A DNA stretch of 17,236 bases from CAYVMN01 sp964452575. GTDB taxonomy: Bacteria > Desulfobacterota > DSM-4660 > Desulfatiglandales > Desulfatiglandaceae. The stretch covers positions 1 to 17,236 of the forward strand of contig CAYVMN010000096.1 in the NCBI GenBank assembly GCA_964452575.1, in the 5' to 3' direction. A program made the translations under genes and the position numbers. Positions 7,361 to 14,132 of the stretch are shown piece by piece (within the stretch, counting starts at the first letter, position 1; every line of letters starts with the position of its first letter). Below the pieces are notes generated by a model. That model had not been told where the DNA came from. It was given only the letters and a program-made list of their open reading frames with translations, and searched no databases.

Positions 7361-8605
7361 TCAATAGCCTAGAGATTTAAGCGACGGCATAACGGCCTCA
7401 CCGCCCATATAACCTTCCACGGAAAAGAGATCCCATTCATTTTTTTGCTCACTAGGCCCCTTACCCCTGACCAAGAAGGCTGCATATTTATAAACGGCGG
7501 CATGATCTTCTCGCCAGCGGGCAGGTCCCTTCACACACTTAAATTTCCCTTCATTGGACATAAGTGCCTTCGAGACCCCTTGGGGATCGAATGACCCGGC
7601 AGTCTCGAATCCCCTGAACATCTCCATGTAGGCAACATAGGCAATGGTGGCATAGGAATCTGGAGGTCTGTTGTATTTTGCCCTGTAAAGATCTGTAAAT
7701 TCCTTGGCACTCTTTCCCACTGCCGGGTCTTTCAACCCGCTCAAATCATAATAGAAATAGTGCATGGAATAGACCCCTTCCAGGGCTTTGGGGGGAATTC
7801 CCTTGGCTACAACATTAGTAATGAAGGCATTAAAGATGGTCATCTCCTGGTTTAGGCCCATCTGGTAGCACTGTTTGAGCAATGCGACCGCATCTCCTGC
7901 AAATTGGGCAGAAATGAAAACATCCGGCTTGGCAGCCCTCACCTTCTGCAAGATAGTGGTGTAGTCACTCGTCCCCTTTGAGACTTCGTCATAGCCTACA
8001 ATTTCGGCGCCGTATTCCTTGGCCGCTGCATAAACGCCGTCTCGAATGTCCCAGCCCCAACTGTCGGCTCTGGCCAGGAAGAAAATGCGCTTTTTCCCCA
8101 GCACCTTGATTGCAGCGGATCCATCCATGAATCCGACCGTCCAGGGGCTATAGGCCACGGCGAAGGTGGTGTCGGAGAGTTTTCCTTTTTCAAAGGCCTC
8201 CTTTGCCATCACACAGACAGGGAAGTAGGGCAACGGATCTTTCTTGACCACGGCATTGATGGCAAAGGAAAGGGGCGCCCAGGTCTGGCCACCTACGGCC
8301 TTCACGCCTTCACCTCTCATATACCGGAAGCGTCTAACGCCCACATCCAGTTTGGCTTCGTCATCGGCAACGACCCCTTCCACCTTCACCTTACCCCAGG
8401 GCATTTTGAGTCCGCCTCTCTTATTGACAACATCTATCGCCAGAAGCGCACCTTCTTTTTGAGTTTCCGCTACCGCTGCAAATGTTCCTGTCAGCGGGAG
8501 CAAAATGCCGACCTTGATATTGTCTGGGTTTGCGGCAAGAGCTGAATTAATAAGAAAGGTTGAAACCAGCATGGTTGCAGCGGAAAAGATAAGTAGTTTT
8601 TTCAT
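7361..8605 (-). CDS. Periplasmic substrate-binding protein of Liv/HAAT ABC importer
   Basis: This 414-aa exported type-1 periplasmic binding protein captures the substrate for the importer. It has an N-terminal signal peptide (MKKLLIFSAATMLVSTFLIN, then SALA, cleavage after about residue 24) and no lipobox Cys. The mature part starts NIKVGILLPLTGTFA, the classic opening of the LivK/AmiC-like fold, and contains KGTSDYTTILQKVRAAKPDV, a conserved hinge-region motif. ATG 8605 has AGGAGGG at ideal spacing. The frame stays open upstream to 8686 but that would bury the signal peptide. It is first in the operon, as usual for the most abundant component. Substrate specificity cannot be read by eye. 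Relatives bind branched-chain amino acids, amides or aromatic acids. Confidence 0.93.
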   Translation of the reverse strand: MKKLLIFSAATMLVSTFLINSALAANPDNIKVGILLPLTGTFAAVAETQKEGALLAIDVVNKRGGLKMPWGKVKVEGVVADDEAKLDVGVRRFRYMRGEGVKAVGGQTWAPLSFAINAVVKKDPLPYFPVCVMAKEAFEKGKLSDTTFAVAYSPWTVGFMDGSAAIKVLGKKRIFFLARADSWGWDIRDGVYAAAKEYGAEIVGYDEVSKGTSDYTTILQKVRAAKPDVFISAQFAGDAVALLKQCYQMGLNQEMTIFNAFITNVVAKGIPPKALEGVYSMHYFYYDLSGLKDPAVGKSAKEFTDLYRAKYNRPPDSYATIAYVAYMEMFRGFETAGSFDPQGVSKALMSNEGKFKCVKGPARWREDHAAVYKYAAFLVRGKGPSEQKNEWDLFSVEGYMGGEAVMPSLKSLGY

Positions 8606-8639
8606 TTTGTCCCTCCTAATAAGTCGTTTGTTAATGAAC

Positions 8640-8663
8640 TTTTCCGCAACGGGTTGCGGAAAA
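8640..8663 (-). promoter_or_regulatory. Perfect hairpin in the leader of the transporter operon
   Basis: TTTTCCGCAA (8640-8649) and TTGCGGAAAA (8654-8663) are perfect 10-bp complements around a 4-nt loop, 35 nt upstream of the binding-protein start. No T-run follows on the minus strand (the next bases are GTTCATT), so it is not a standard terminator. It could be an operator palindrome, a transcript-stabilising hairpin or an attenuation element. Part of it (GCAACGGGT) recurs at 8851-8859, which favours a protein-binding site. Confidence 0.5.
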
Positions 8664-8697
8664 CCCTTAGACAATAGGCCAAACAAACATCATGGGA

Positions 8698-8745
8698 TTA
8701 ACTCCAAGAGACAAAAAGACCTGTCAGAATCCGAAGTAGGTTCAC
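8698..8745 (-). CDS. Possible 15-codon leader peptide
   Basis: A GTG at 8745 begins MNLLRILTGLFVSWS and ends at TAA 8698-8700. It is preceded by TAAGGAGGTGAT, complementary over 12 bases to the 16S rRNA 3' tail, a better ribosome site than any gene in the window has. Six of 15 residues are Leu, Ile or Val, which would fit a branched-chain-type leader, and the hairpin 8640-8663 lies just downstream. Against this, the spacing to the GTG is short (about 4 nt) and no terminator hairpin is evident. Real translation is unproven. Confidence 0.3.
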   Translation of the reverse strand: MNLLRILTGLFVSWS

Positions 8746-8757
8746 ATCACCTCCTTA
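8746..8757 (-). promoter_or_regulatory. Perfect 12-base Shine-Dalgarno sequence
   Basis: On the minus strand this reads TAAGGAGGTGAT, the full complement of the anti-Shine-Dalgarno tail. It is over 140 nt from the binding-protein ATG, so it does not serve that start. Its only nearby partner is the 15-codon ORF beginning at 8745. Confidence 0.5.
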
Positions 8758-8760
8758 TAA

Positions 8761-8780
8761 TAATGGTTTGTATGCCATTA
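8761..8780. repeat. Inverted repeat, candidate operator
   Basis: TAATGG (8761-8766) and CCATTA (8775-8780) form a 6-bp inverted repeat with an 8-nt spacer, immediately upstream of the leader Shine-Dalgarno of the transporter operon. Dimension and position suit a dimeric repressor or activator site, but a 6-bp half-site can occur by chance. Confidence 0.3.
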
Positions 8781-9133
8781 GTATCCCGCACTCCTGTTTT
8801 CAGAAGACCATCCCCGGACGGGAAGGCAAACGGCAATGAATGTTTTGTCTGCAACGGGTAAGATCGTAAATATTTAACAGTGGAAGGGTTGCAAGTCAAG
8901 GGAAAGGGGAAAGCGGGGTGGAACCGGTTTATGAATTCGGTCATCAAATCGGGCTTTACAAGATATCCGGGAAACTGATACAAAAATAAATTGATATGGC
9001 CATCGAACATTCTCAAACGGGGATAGAAGAGGAGGAGCGGATGAAAGAGGTAAGAGGTTGAAGAGGCCCTCGAATTCGAAATTGTATCTAGCCGTTTTTT
9101 GACAAGGGGCGTTTTCGGTCTAAGGAGGTATGT

Positions 9134-10618
9134 ATGGCATTGTTATCAGAAGTCAAGAAACACTACGGAAAACTAAGACTCCTCATTGACGGGGAATGGA
9201 TAGATTCTAAATCTACAATAGTCAACGAAGATAACAATCCTGCCACCGATGAGGTGATTGCAGAATTCCCTGAGGCTACCATGCAGGAGGCGCGAGAGGC
9301 CGTGGAAGCAGCCCATCGTGCCTTTCAAGGGTGGAAGGATGTGGCCATGCGGGAGAGGGCCCGGATGCTCTTTGACATGCGGGCGAAATTTGAAGAGCAA
9401 TCTGATGAACTAGCGCGCATACTCACACAGGATCACGGGAGGACCATTGGCGAGGCAGTCGGTTCGGTGAGGCGGGTGATAGAAAACATCGAATCCGCAT
9501 GTTCGGCCCTGTATGGCCTGGCAAAGCAGAACGAGCATATGGATCAGCTTGCGAGCGGTATTGACCAGTACCTGATCTGGGAGCCGCTGGGCGCCTTTCT
9601 GATTGTCACCCCGGGTAACATTCCCATGCATGCCTGGTCATCGTTTGTACCCTATGCCCTTGCCGCCGGTTGCACGGTTGTTGTGAGCCCCAGCAGGCAG
9701 GACCCTGTGGCTGCCGAGGCCATCTGCCGAGTGGCCCAGGAGGTAGGCTTTCCGCCAGGTGCCATCAATCTCGTCCATGGAGGGAGACATATCAATCGGG
9801 AGATACTAACACAGCCCCAGATAAAGGGGGTGGGGTTTATTGGTTCCAATCGGGCCGGTCATGAGCTCTTCGAACTGTGCGGCAGGCTCAAGAAGACCTC
9901 CTCAATCAACGGGAATGGCAAGAACTATCTGGTCGTTATGCCGGACGCGGACCTTGAGAGCGGGATCGAATGGATGCTGAGGGCCGCCTTTGGTATGTGC
10001 GGTCAGCGGTGTCTGGGCATGGATAACATAGTAGTCATTGGGGACATATATGATGAGGTGAAGAACAGATTTAAGGAGGCCGCTGCGAGCATGAAACTGG
10101 GCTATGGCCTGGATGAGGAAACGGATAACGGGCCTATGACCACAAAGGCGGGCAGGGACCGGGTGATCGAGTGGATCAGGAAGTCGTTAGAAGAGGGTGC
10201 GAGGGTGGTGCTCGATGGAAGGACCGCTAAGGTAGAGAATTATCCCAACGGTTACTTCCTCGGCCCGACCATCCTTGAGGGTGTGGATGTTGATATGGCC
10301 ATGGCCAAGGAGGAGGCCTTTGGCCCGGTGGCTTCACTGATCAGGGGCGATAGCCTTGAGCAGGCCATAGAGTGGATCAACACCAAGACCAATCTCGGGC
10401 ACTCGGCATGTATCATGACGGCCAGCGGAAAGAGCGCGCGTCAGTTTACCAGAGAGGTCAATGTGGGCAACGTAGGTATTAATGTGGGAGTGGCACAGCC
10501 TTACGCGTTCTTCCCTCTGGGATCCAGGAGGGAATCCTTTGTTGGGACGGCCAAGTCAAGGATAGCATCCATGAGGATGTTTATGGATGAAAAGACAGTT
10601 ACCGCAAGGTGGGTATGA
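9134..10618 (+). CDS. Aldehyde dehydrogenase, CoA-acylating methylmalonate-semialdehyde type
   Basis: This 494-aa NAD(P)-dependent aldehyde dehydrogenase is closest to the MmsA/IolA branch. The catalytic Cys is C293 in GQRC (the family hallmark). The preceding FIGSNRAG motif is at about 235-242 and KEEAFGPVASL lies near the C-terminal third. The usual general-base Glu (in the LELGG motif of hydrolytic enzymes) is absent: the equivalent region reads INGNGKNYLVVMPDAD, as in CoA-dependent members. This predicts oxidation to an acyl-CoA. MmsA-type enzymes also decarboxylate 2-substituted malonate semialdehydes. 2-Formylglutarate, the product of the enamidase two genes downstream, has that structure, so a conversion to glutaryl-CoA plus CO2 is plausible. 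The residues normally Lys and Glu in the KPSE motif are Ser185 and Arg188. ATG 9134 has AAGGAGG five bases upstream. First gene of the operon. The substrate is inferred. Confidence 0.88.
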   Translation: MALLSEVKKHYGKLRLLIDGEWIDSKSTIVNEDNNPATDEVIAEFPEATMQEAREAVEAAHRAFQGWKDVAMRERARMLFDMRAKFEEQSDELARILTQDHGRTIGEAVGSVRRVIENIESACSALYGLAKQNEHMDQLASGIDQYLIWEPLGAFLIVTPGNIPMHAWSSFVPYALAAGCTVVVSPSRQDPVAAEAICRVAQEVGFPPGAINLVHGGRHINREILTQPQIKGVGFIGSNRAGHELFELCGRLKKTSSINGNGKNYLVVMPDADLESGIEWMLRAAFGMCGQRCLGMDNIVVIGDIYDEVKNRFKEAAASMKLGYGLDEETDNGPMTTKAGRDRVIEWIRKSLEEGARVVLDGRTAKVENYPNGYFLGPTILEGVDVDMAMAKEEAFGPVASLIRGDSLEQAIEWINTKTNLGHSACIMTASGKSARQFTREVNVGNVGINVGVAQPYAFFPLGSRRESFVGTAKSRIASMRMFMDEKTVTARWV

Positions 10619-11309
10619 TTGGGCAGGCGATTACGTGCGTCTTGGGAGGACTGAGGGCGATTTGAGGGAAGAAAGAATAGGGGTTATCGTTACAGACATC
10701 CAGGGGGATTTCACAGAATGGAAGAACGGCTCCCTGGCAGTGCCTGGTACGGACAAGACCTTCGTTGAGAAGGTACAGAAAGCGACCGACAGGATGAACA
10801 GGGAAGGGTTTGTCCTCTTCGCAACGCAGGACTGGCACCCAAGTGATCATGTGTCCTTTTATACCAACAACCCTGGGAAAAGACCCTTTGAGACAGCCGT
10901 AATTGAGGGAAGAAACCAGATCATGTGGCCCCCACATTGCGTACAGGGGACGGAGAATGCCAGAGTCCTTGTGGATGAGAGCGCCTTGCAGGCAATCGTG
11001 AAAAAGGGGCAAGATTCCAGATATGATAGCTACTCAGGTTTTCAGGATGATGGTGGACAAGAGACCGAGATGGACCGGATTCTGAAGAAAAACAAGATCA
11101 AGAGGCTTGTAATTTACGGCATCGCAACGGATTACTGCGTGAAGGCAACTGCCATGGATGCGAAAGAGGCGGGATACGATGTTATTGTCATCAAAGGGCT
11201 CTCAAAAGGGGTATCCCCCGATACCACACAGAAGGCCCTTGACGAAATGGAGTCCAAAGGGATCACAATCCTTGAGGAGCTGGACCTGAACGTGATAAGA
11301 GATGTATGA
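10587..11309 (+). CDS. pncA: Nicotinamidase (isochorismatase-like hydrolase)
   Basis: This cytoplasmic amidohydrolase converts nicotinamide to nicotinate and ammonia. The catalytic triad is visible: D37 (in VIVTDIQGDF), K140 (in VKKGQDSRYDSYSGF) and Cys184 (in GIATDYCVKATA). Metal-binding residues are D82, H84 and H88 in DWHPSDH, with H117 in WPPHCVQGT. Together these are diagnostic for PncA. The start is unsure. ATG 10587 overlaps the aldehyde dehydrogenase end by 32 nt. Comparison with the family, where the first strand begins within about 10 residues, favours TTG 10662 (preceded by GAGGG), which would give 215 aa, close to usual. The gene lies 25 nt upstream of enamidase. It feeds nicotinate to PncB for NAD synthesis or to degradation. 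Confidence 0.9.
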   Translation: MKRQLPQGGYDWAGDYVRLGRTEGDLREERIGVIVTDIQGDFTEWKNGSLAVPGTDKTFVEKVQKATDRMNREGFVLFATQDWHPSDHVSFYTNNPGKRPFETAVIEGRNQIMWPPHCVQGTENARVLVDESALQAIVKKGQDSRYDSYSGFQDDGGQETEMDRILKKNKIKRLVIYGIATDYCVKATAMDAKEAGYDVIVIKGLSKGVSPDTTQKALDEMESKGITILEELDLNVIRDV

Positions 11310-11334
11310 AAGGTGTGAATAGGGAGGTATGAGA

Positions 11335-12501
11335 ATGGCAAAGCTCCTGCTCAAGAACATCGGGAGAGTTGTAAGCGGCAAGATAGGGGAGCCGATCCTC
11401 CAGGCAGACGCCATCTGGGTAGAGGACGGGATGATAAGGCAGGTAGGTCAGTTTGAGGCGGGGGAAGAAAAATGGGCCAATCGGATCATCGACTGCGCAG
11501 GGACCACGGTGTGCCCGGGTCTGATCGACTCCCACTGTCATCCTGTGCTGGGTGATTTCACACCAAGACAGAATCAGATGGGTTTTCTGGAAAGCGAGCT
11601 CCACGGTGGGGTCACGACGGTCATCTCCGCCGGGGAGGTCCATCTTCCTGGAAGGCCCAAGGATCCGGCCGGGGTGAAGGCCTTGGCAATACTCGCAGCA
11701 AAATCTCTTGGGAATCTGAGACCCGGTGGCCTCAAGGTAGAGGGTGGGGCCGTGATCCTGGAGAGAGGCCTCACGGAGGAAGACTTCCATGAGATGGCCA
11801 GAGAGGGGGTCCGTATTGTGGGGGAAATAGGTCTTGGATCCGTAAAGACGCCAGAGGATGCCGGCCCAATGGTAAGGCTGGCCAAGAAGTACGGCATGAC
11901 CGTAATGATGCATACTGGAGGGACATCGGTTCCCGGGAGCTCAACGGTCACGGCAGAGCATGTAATCAAGACGGATCCGGACGTTGTCTCTCACATGAAT
12001 GGGGGGCCGACAGCGGTATCCATTAAAGAGGTGGAGAAGCTGGTCACCCGGACCTCTATGTTCCTGGAGATAGTCCATTGTGGAAATCCCAAGGTCGCGG
12101 TGGAGGCTGCCAGACTGATAGGGGAGCGGGGTGCCCTAGATCGGGTAATTATCGGAAATGACGCCCCATCCGGCACGGGCGTCATCCCATTGGGGGTTCT
12201 CAGGGTCATAAATCTTCTTGCAGGCCTTACGCCGGTGAAACCGGAAGAGGCCATATGTATGGCCACTGGCAATACGGCACGGGCATACAAGCTGAACCGT
12301 GGGACGATTGAGGAGGGGAGAGAAGCGGATCTGGTAGTCATGGATGCCCCCATGGGTTCGGTAGGCGATGATGCCCTATCGGCCCTATCGGCAGGGGATA
12401 TACCGGGAATCTCAATGGTCCTGGTGGATGGAGAGATTGTGGTTGAAAAGAGCCGAAATACGCCGCCCCCTGTAAGGCATGCCTCCTTGGGGAAGGCGTA
12501 G
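11335..12501 (+). CDS. ena: Enamidase (amidohydrolase, tetrahydro-6-oxonicotinate hydrolysing)
   Basis: This 388-aa metal-dependent amidohydrolase is strongly similar, as recalled, to Eubacterium barkeri enamidase, which hydrolyses 1,4,5,6-tetrahydro-6-oxonicotinate to 2-formylglutarate and ammonia. Shared stretches include ADAIWVEDG, GRPKDPAGVKALAI, GGAVILERGLTEEDF, MHTGGTSVPGSSTVTA, NGGPTAVS, IGNDAPSGTG and KSRNTPP, spread over the whole length. Metal ligands in place are the HxH pair H67/H69 (in IDSHCHP), H193, H220 and D276. E164 or K171, in the GEIGLGSVK strand, would provide the bridging ligand. ATG 11335 has GGGAGG seven bases upstream, and an ATG at 11329 is too close to it. The gene is 16 nt upstream of hnr. 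It supports ring opening of a pyridine-derived lactam in the cytoplasm. Confidence 0.93.
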   Translation: MAKLLLKNIGRVVSGKIGEPILQADAIWVEDGMIRQVGQFEAGEEKWANRIIDCAGTTVCPGLIDSHCHPVLGDFTPRQNQMGFLESELHGGVTTVISAGEVHLPGRPKDPAGVKALAILAAKSLGNLRPGGLKVEGGAVILERGLTEEDFHEMAREGVRIVGEIGLGSVKTPEDAGPMVRLAKKYGMTVMMHTGGTSVPGSSTVTAEHVIKTDPDVVSHMNGGPTAVSIKEVEKLVTRTSMFLEIVHCGNPKVAVEAARLIGERGALDRVIIGNDAPSGTGVIPLGVLRVINLLAGLTPVKPEEAICMATGNTARAYKLNRGTIEEGREADLVVMDAPMGSVGDDALSALSAGDIPGISMVLVDGEIVVEKSRNTPPPVRHASLGKA

Positions 12502-12517
12502 GTTCCAATGGAATAGA

Positions 12518-14038
12518 ATGGGTATAAAGGTAGACACAGAGAGGTGTTCAGGGTGTGGTATCTGTGTCCAGGATTGTCCTGTGAGTGCCCTTCGTCTCAA
12601 GAAAAAAAAGGCCGTCATAGGAGAGGGGTGCACCCTTTGCTCTGCCTGTGTCCGCAATTGCCCTGAAGAGGCGTTGAGCGTTGAAGGAATGCCTTCCTCA
12701 GATAGGGTCCAGTGTGGCGCATGCCCCATCTTCTGTTGGATCAAAGAGGGATATCCGGGGGCGTGCCGGCGCTACAGGAACCAGAGGGGCAAACTGATAC
12801 GGATCGGGACCATCCATCCATTTCGTGAGGTCGAGGAGATTGTCGGGCCGGAACTGCCCGCCCTTATACAGCGGCCTTTGATTACGGGTATGGGTGCCGG
12901 GACCACCTATCCGGACTCCAGGCCTGCGCCCTATATAGTCAAAGCCAATCGCGAGGGTGTGGATGTTGTAACAGTGGTTACTGAGGCCCCTCTCAGCTAC
13001 AGCTCTATACTGGTCAAGATAGATACTGATCTCCAGGTGGGCGATGAAGGCGCTGCTGTATTGAAGGGAAAGAGAAAGGTAGGGATGGTGACGACAGAGC
13101 AGTATGGCTCCAAGATGCTCTCGATCGGCGGTGTGAATCTCCTCACCGGGAAGGATGGACTCTTGGTGGCCAGAATGATCGCCGATCTTGCCAACAAGAA
13201 GGCGGTCAAACTCAATATCCGTGGGGGAAGCCGACTCGAATTGCAGGTGGGCCAGGCCCCCATCATCGATGGTATAAGGGTCGAAAAGATGAGGGTCGGT
13301 TGCGGGAGTGCCGCCTTGGGCCTATTTGCACCCATCTTGAAGGACTCTGCCGATGAGGTGATCATACTGGACTCTCATCTCACGGGCCTCCTCAGTGAAC
13401 ATGCATCTGGCCGATTTGTAGGTGCGAGGCCCTCGGGCGTAAAGCTCAGGTTCAGGCAGAGCTCCCCAGGGCGCTACTTCGGGGACCGCGGCAAGGGGTG
13501 GGGTGGGACCTCGATCGCCAACCCGAGGGACGTCATCGCAGAGATAGATTCAGAGGTTGCGTGGGCCGGGATGCAGATCCTGATTACCGAGACAACGGGC
13601 CAGAGGGCATGCCTGTTTGAGCTGGGTCAAGACGGACATCTGTATGAGATCCCTATCTCAGGGCCTGCTGTGGAGGCAGTGAATGTCATCTCCTCGAGTT
13701 GCGAACCCTCCCGGGTCTCAGGGATCTACATTGGAGGGGCCGGGGGGAGCGCCAGGGCAGGGGTGGCACATCATCCCTTGGGGTTGACCCAGGCCATACA
13801 CGAACGAAGGGCCGCTCTTACCATTGGTGGGGCACCTACCTTCATCCTTCCTGGAGGAGGGATCAATTTTATGGTGGATGTTGAGCGAATTAAGACCGGT
13901 TCATTCTATTGGACCCCCACCCCGGCCACTATCTGCCCAATCGAGTATACAATGGAGCTCCAGGACTACCGAGAAATGGGGGGGGCACCAGGAGGCCATG
14001 AGACCCTTCAGTTCAAAGGAGCCGGTCGCAATCTGTGA
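12518..14038 (+). CDS. hnr: 6-hydroxynicotinate reductase (iron-sulfur flavoprotein)
   Basis: This 506-aa protein matches the 6-hydroxynicotinate reductase family, which uses low-potential electrons (ferredoxin) to reduce 6-hydroxynicotinate to 1,4,5,6-tetrahydro-6-oxonicotinate. A two-cluster ferredoxin module opens the protein, with C10-x2-C13-x2-C16-x3-C20P and C38-x2-C41-x2-C44-x3-C48P. Four more cysteines follow, C66, C69, C73 and C83, suggesting a third Fe-S cluster. The remainder is a Gly-rich domain expected to bind flavin and substrate, ending FILPGGGINFMVDVERIKTGSFYWTPTPA. I chose ATG 12518 because the ferredoxin module then starts at residue 3. ATG 12479, overlapping ena by 23 nt, is the alternative. 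Product identity rests on recalled family similarity and on the adjacent enamidase, which acts on its product. Confidence 0.87.
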   Translation: MGIKVDTERCSGCGICVQDCPVSALRLKKKKAVIGEGCTLCSACVRNCPEEALSVEGMPSSDRVQCGACPIFCWIKEGYPGACRRYRNQRGKLIRIGTIHPFREVEEIVGPELPALIQRPLITGMGAGTTYPDSRPAPYIVKANREGVDVVTVVTEAPLSYSSILVKIDTDLQVGDEGAAVLKGKRKVGMVTTEQYGSKMLSIGGVNLLTGKDGLLVARMIADLANKKAVKLNIRGGSRLELQVGQAPIIDGIRVEKMRVGCGSAALGLFAPILKDSADEVIILDSHLTGLLSEHASGRFVGARPSGVKLRFRQSSPGRYFGDRGKGWGGTSIANPRDVIAEIDSEVAWAGMQILITETTGQRACLFELGQDGHLYEIPISGPAVEAVNVISSSCEPSRVSGIYIGGAGGSARAGVAHHPLGLTQAIHERRAALTIGGAPTFILPGGGINFMVDVERIKTGSFYWTPTPATICPIEYTMELQDYREMGGAPGGHETLQFKGAGRNL

Positions 14039-14132
14039 CCAATTTCAAGTCTCACCCGCAGGTGATACTGGTTCCTGATCTGGAAATGCCAGCCCCACCT
14101 TTCGGGTGATGGGATACAAAGGAGGCTTTATT
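14039..14132 (+). promoter_or_regulatory. Gap with small hairpin between hnr and the PF06684 gene
   Basis: This 94-nt gap holds a 5-bp hairpin, TCACC (14052-14056), loop CGCA, GGTGA (14061-14065), and a second weak one near 14096-14108 (CACC...GGTG). No T-run follows. It is probably a minor intra-operon element. A strong Shine-Dalgarno (AAAGGAGG, 14118-14125) ends the gap. Confidence 0.3.

Larger units (their letters stand above)
8606..9133. other. Divergent intergenic regulatory region (528 bp)
   Basis: This region separates the minus-strand transporter operon from the plus-strand nicotinate operon and must hold both promoters. On the minus side it contains the hairpin 8640-8663, a 15-codon ORF with a perfect Shine-Dalgarno, and an inverted repeat at 8761-8780. 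The 9-mer GCAACGGGT occurs twice on the plus strand (8646-8654, inside the hairpin, and 8851-8859). Near the plus-strand gene there is a TTGACA about 30 nt before the ATG, without a convincing -10. I recognise no riboswitch or regulator gene here. Confidence 0.6.

Noticed and set aside
8606..8686. N-terminal extension of the binding protein
   Set aside because: It would place 27 residues before a textbook signal peptide and translate through the perfect hairpin. ATG 8605 has a clear Shine-Dalgarno.
8747..9016. 89-codon minus-strand ORF in the divergent intergenic region
   Set aside because: Sequence resembles no protein, there is no convincing ribosome site, and it covers the likely promoter region.
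9098..9125. TTGACA -35 box before the aldehyde dehydrogenase gene
   Set aside because: At normal spacing the -10 would overlap the Shine-Dalgarno, and no TATAAT-like sequence is there.
12479..12517. Upstream start for 6-hydroxynicotinate reductase
   Set aside because: It adds a 13-residue Arg/Trp-rich stretch before the ferredoxin module and overlaps enamidase. Possible but less likely.
13699..13884. Alternative-frame ORF inside hnr
   Set aside because: Shadow of the reductase coding frame with no independent features.
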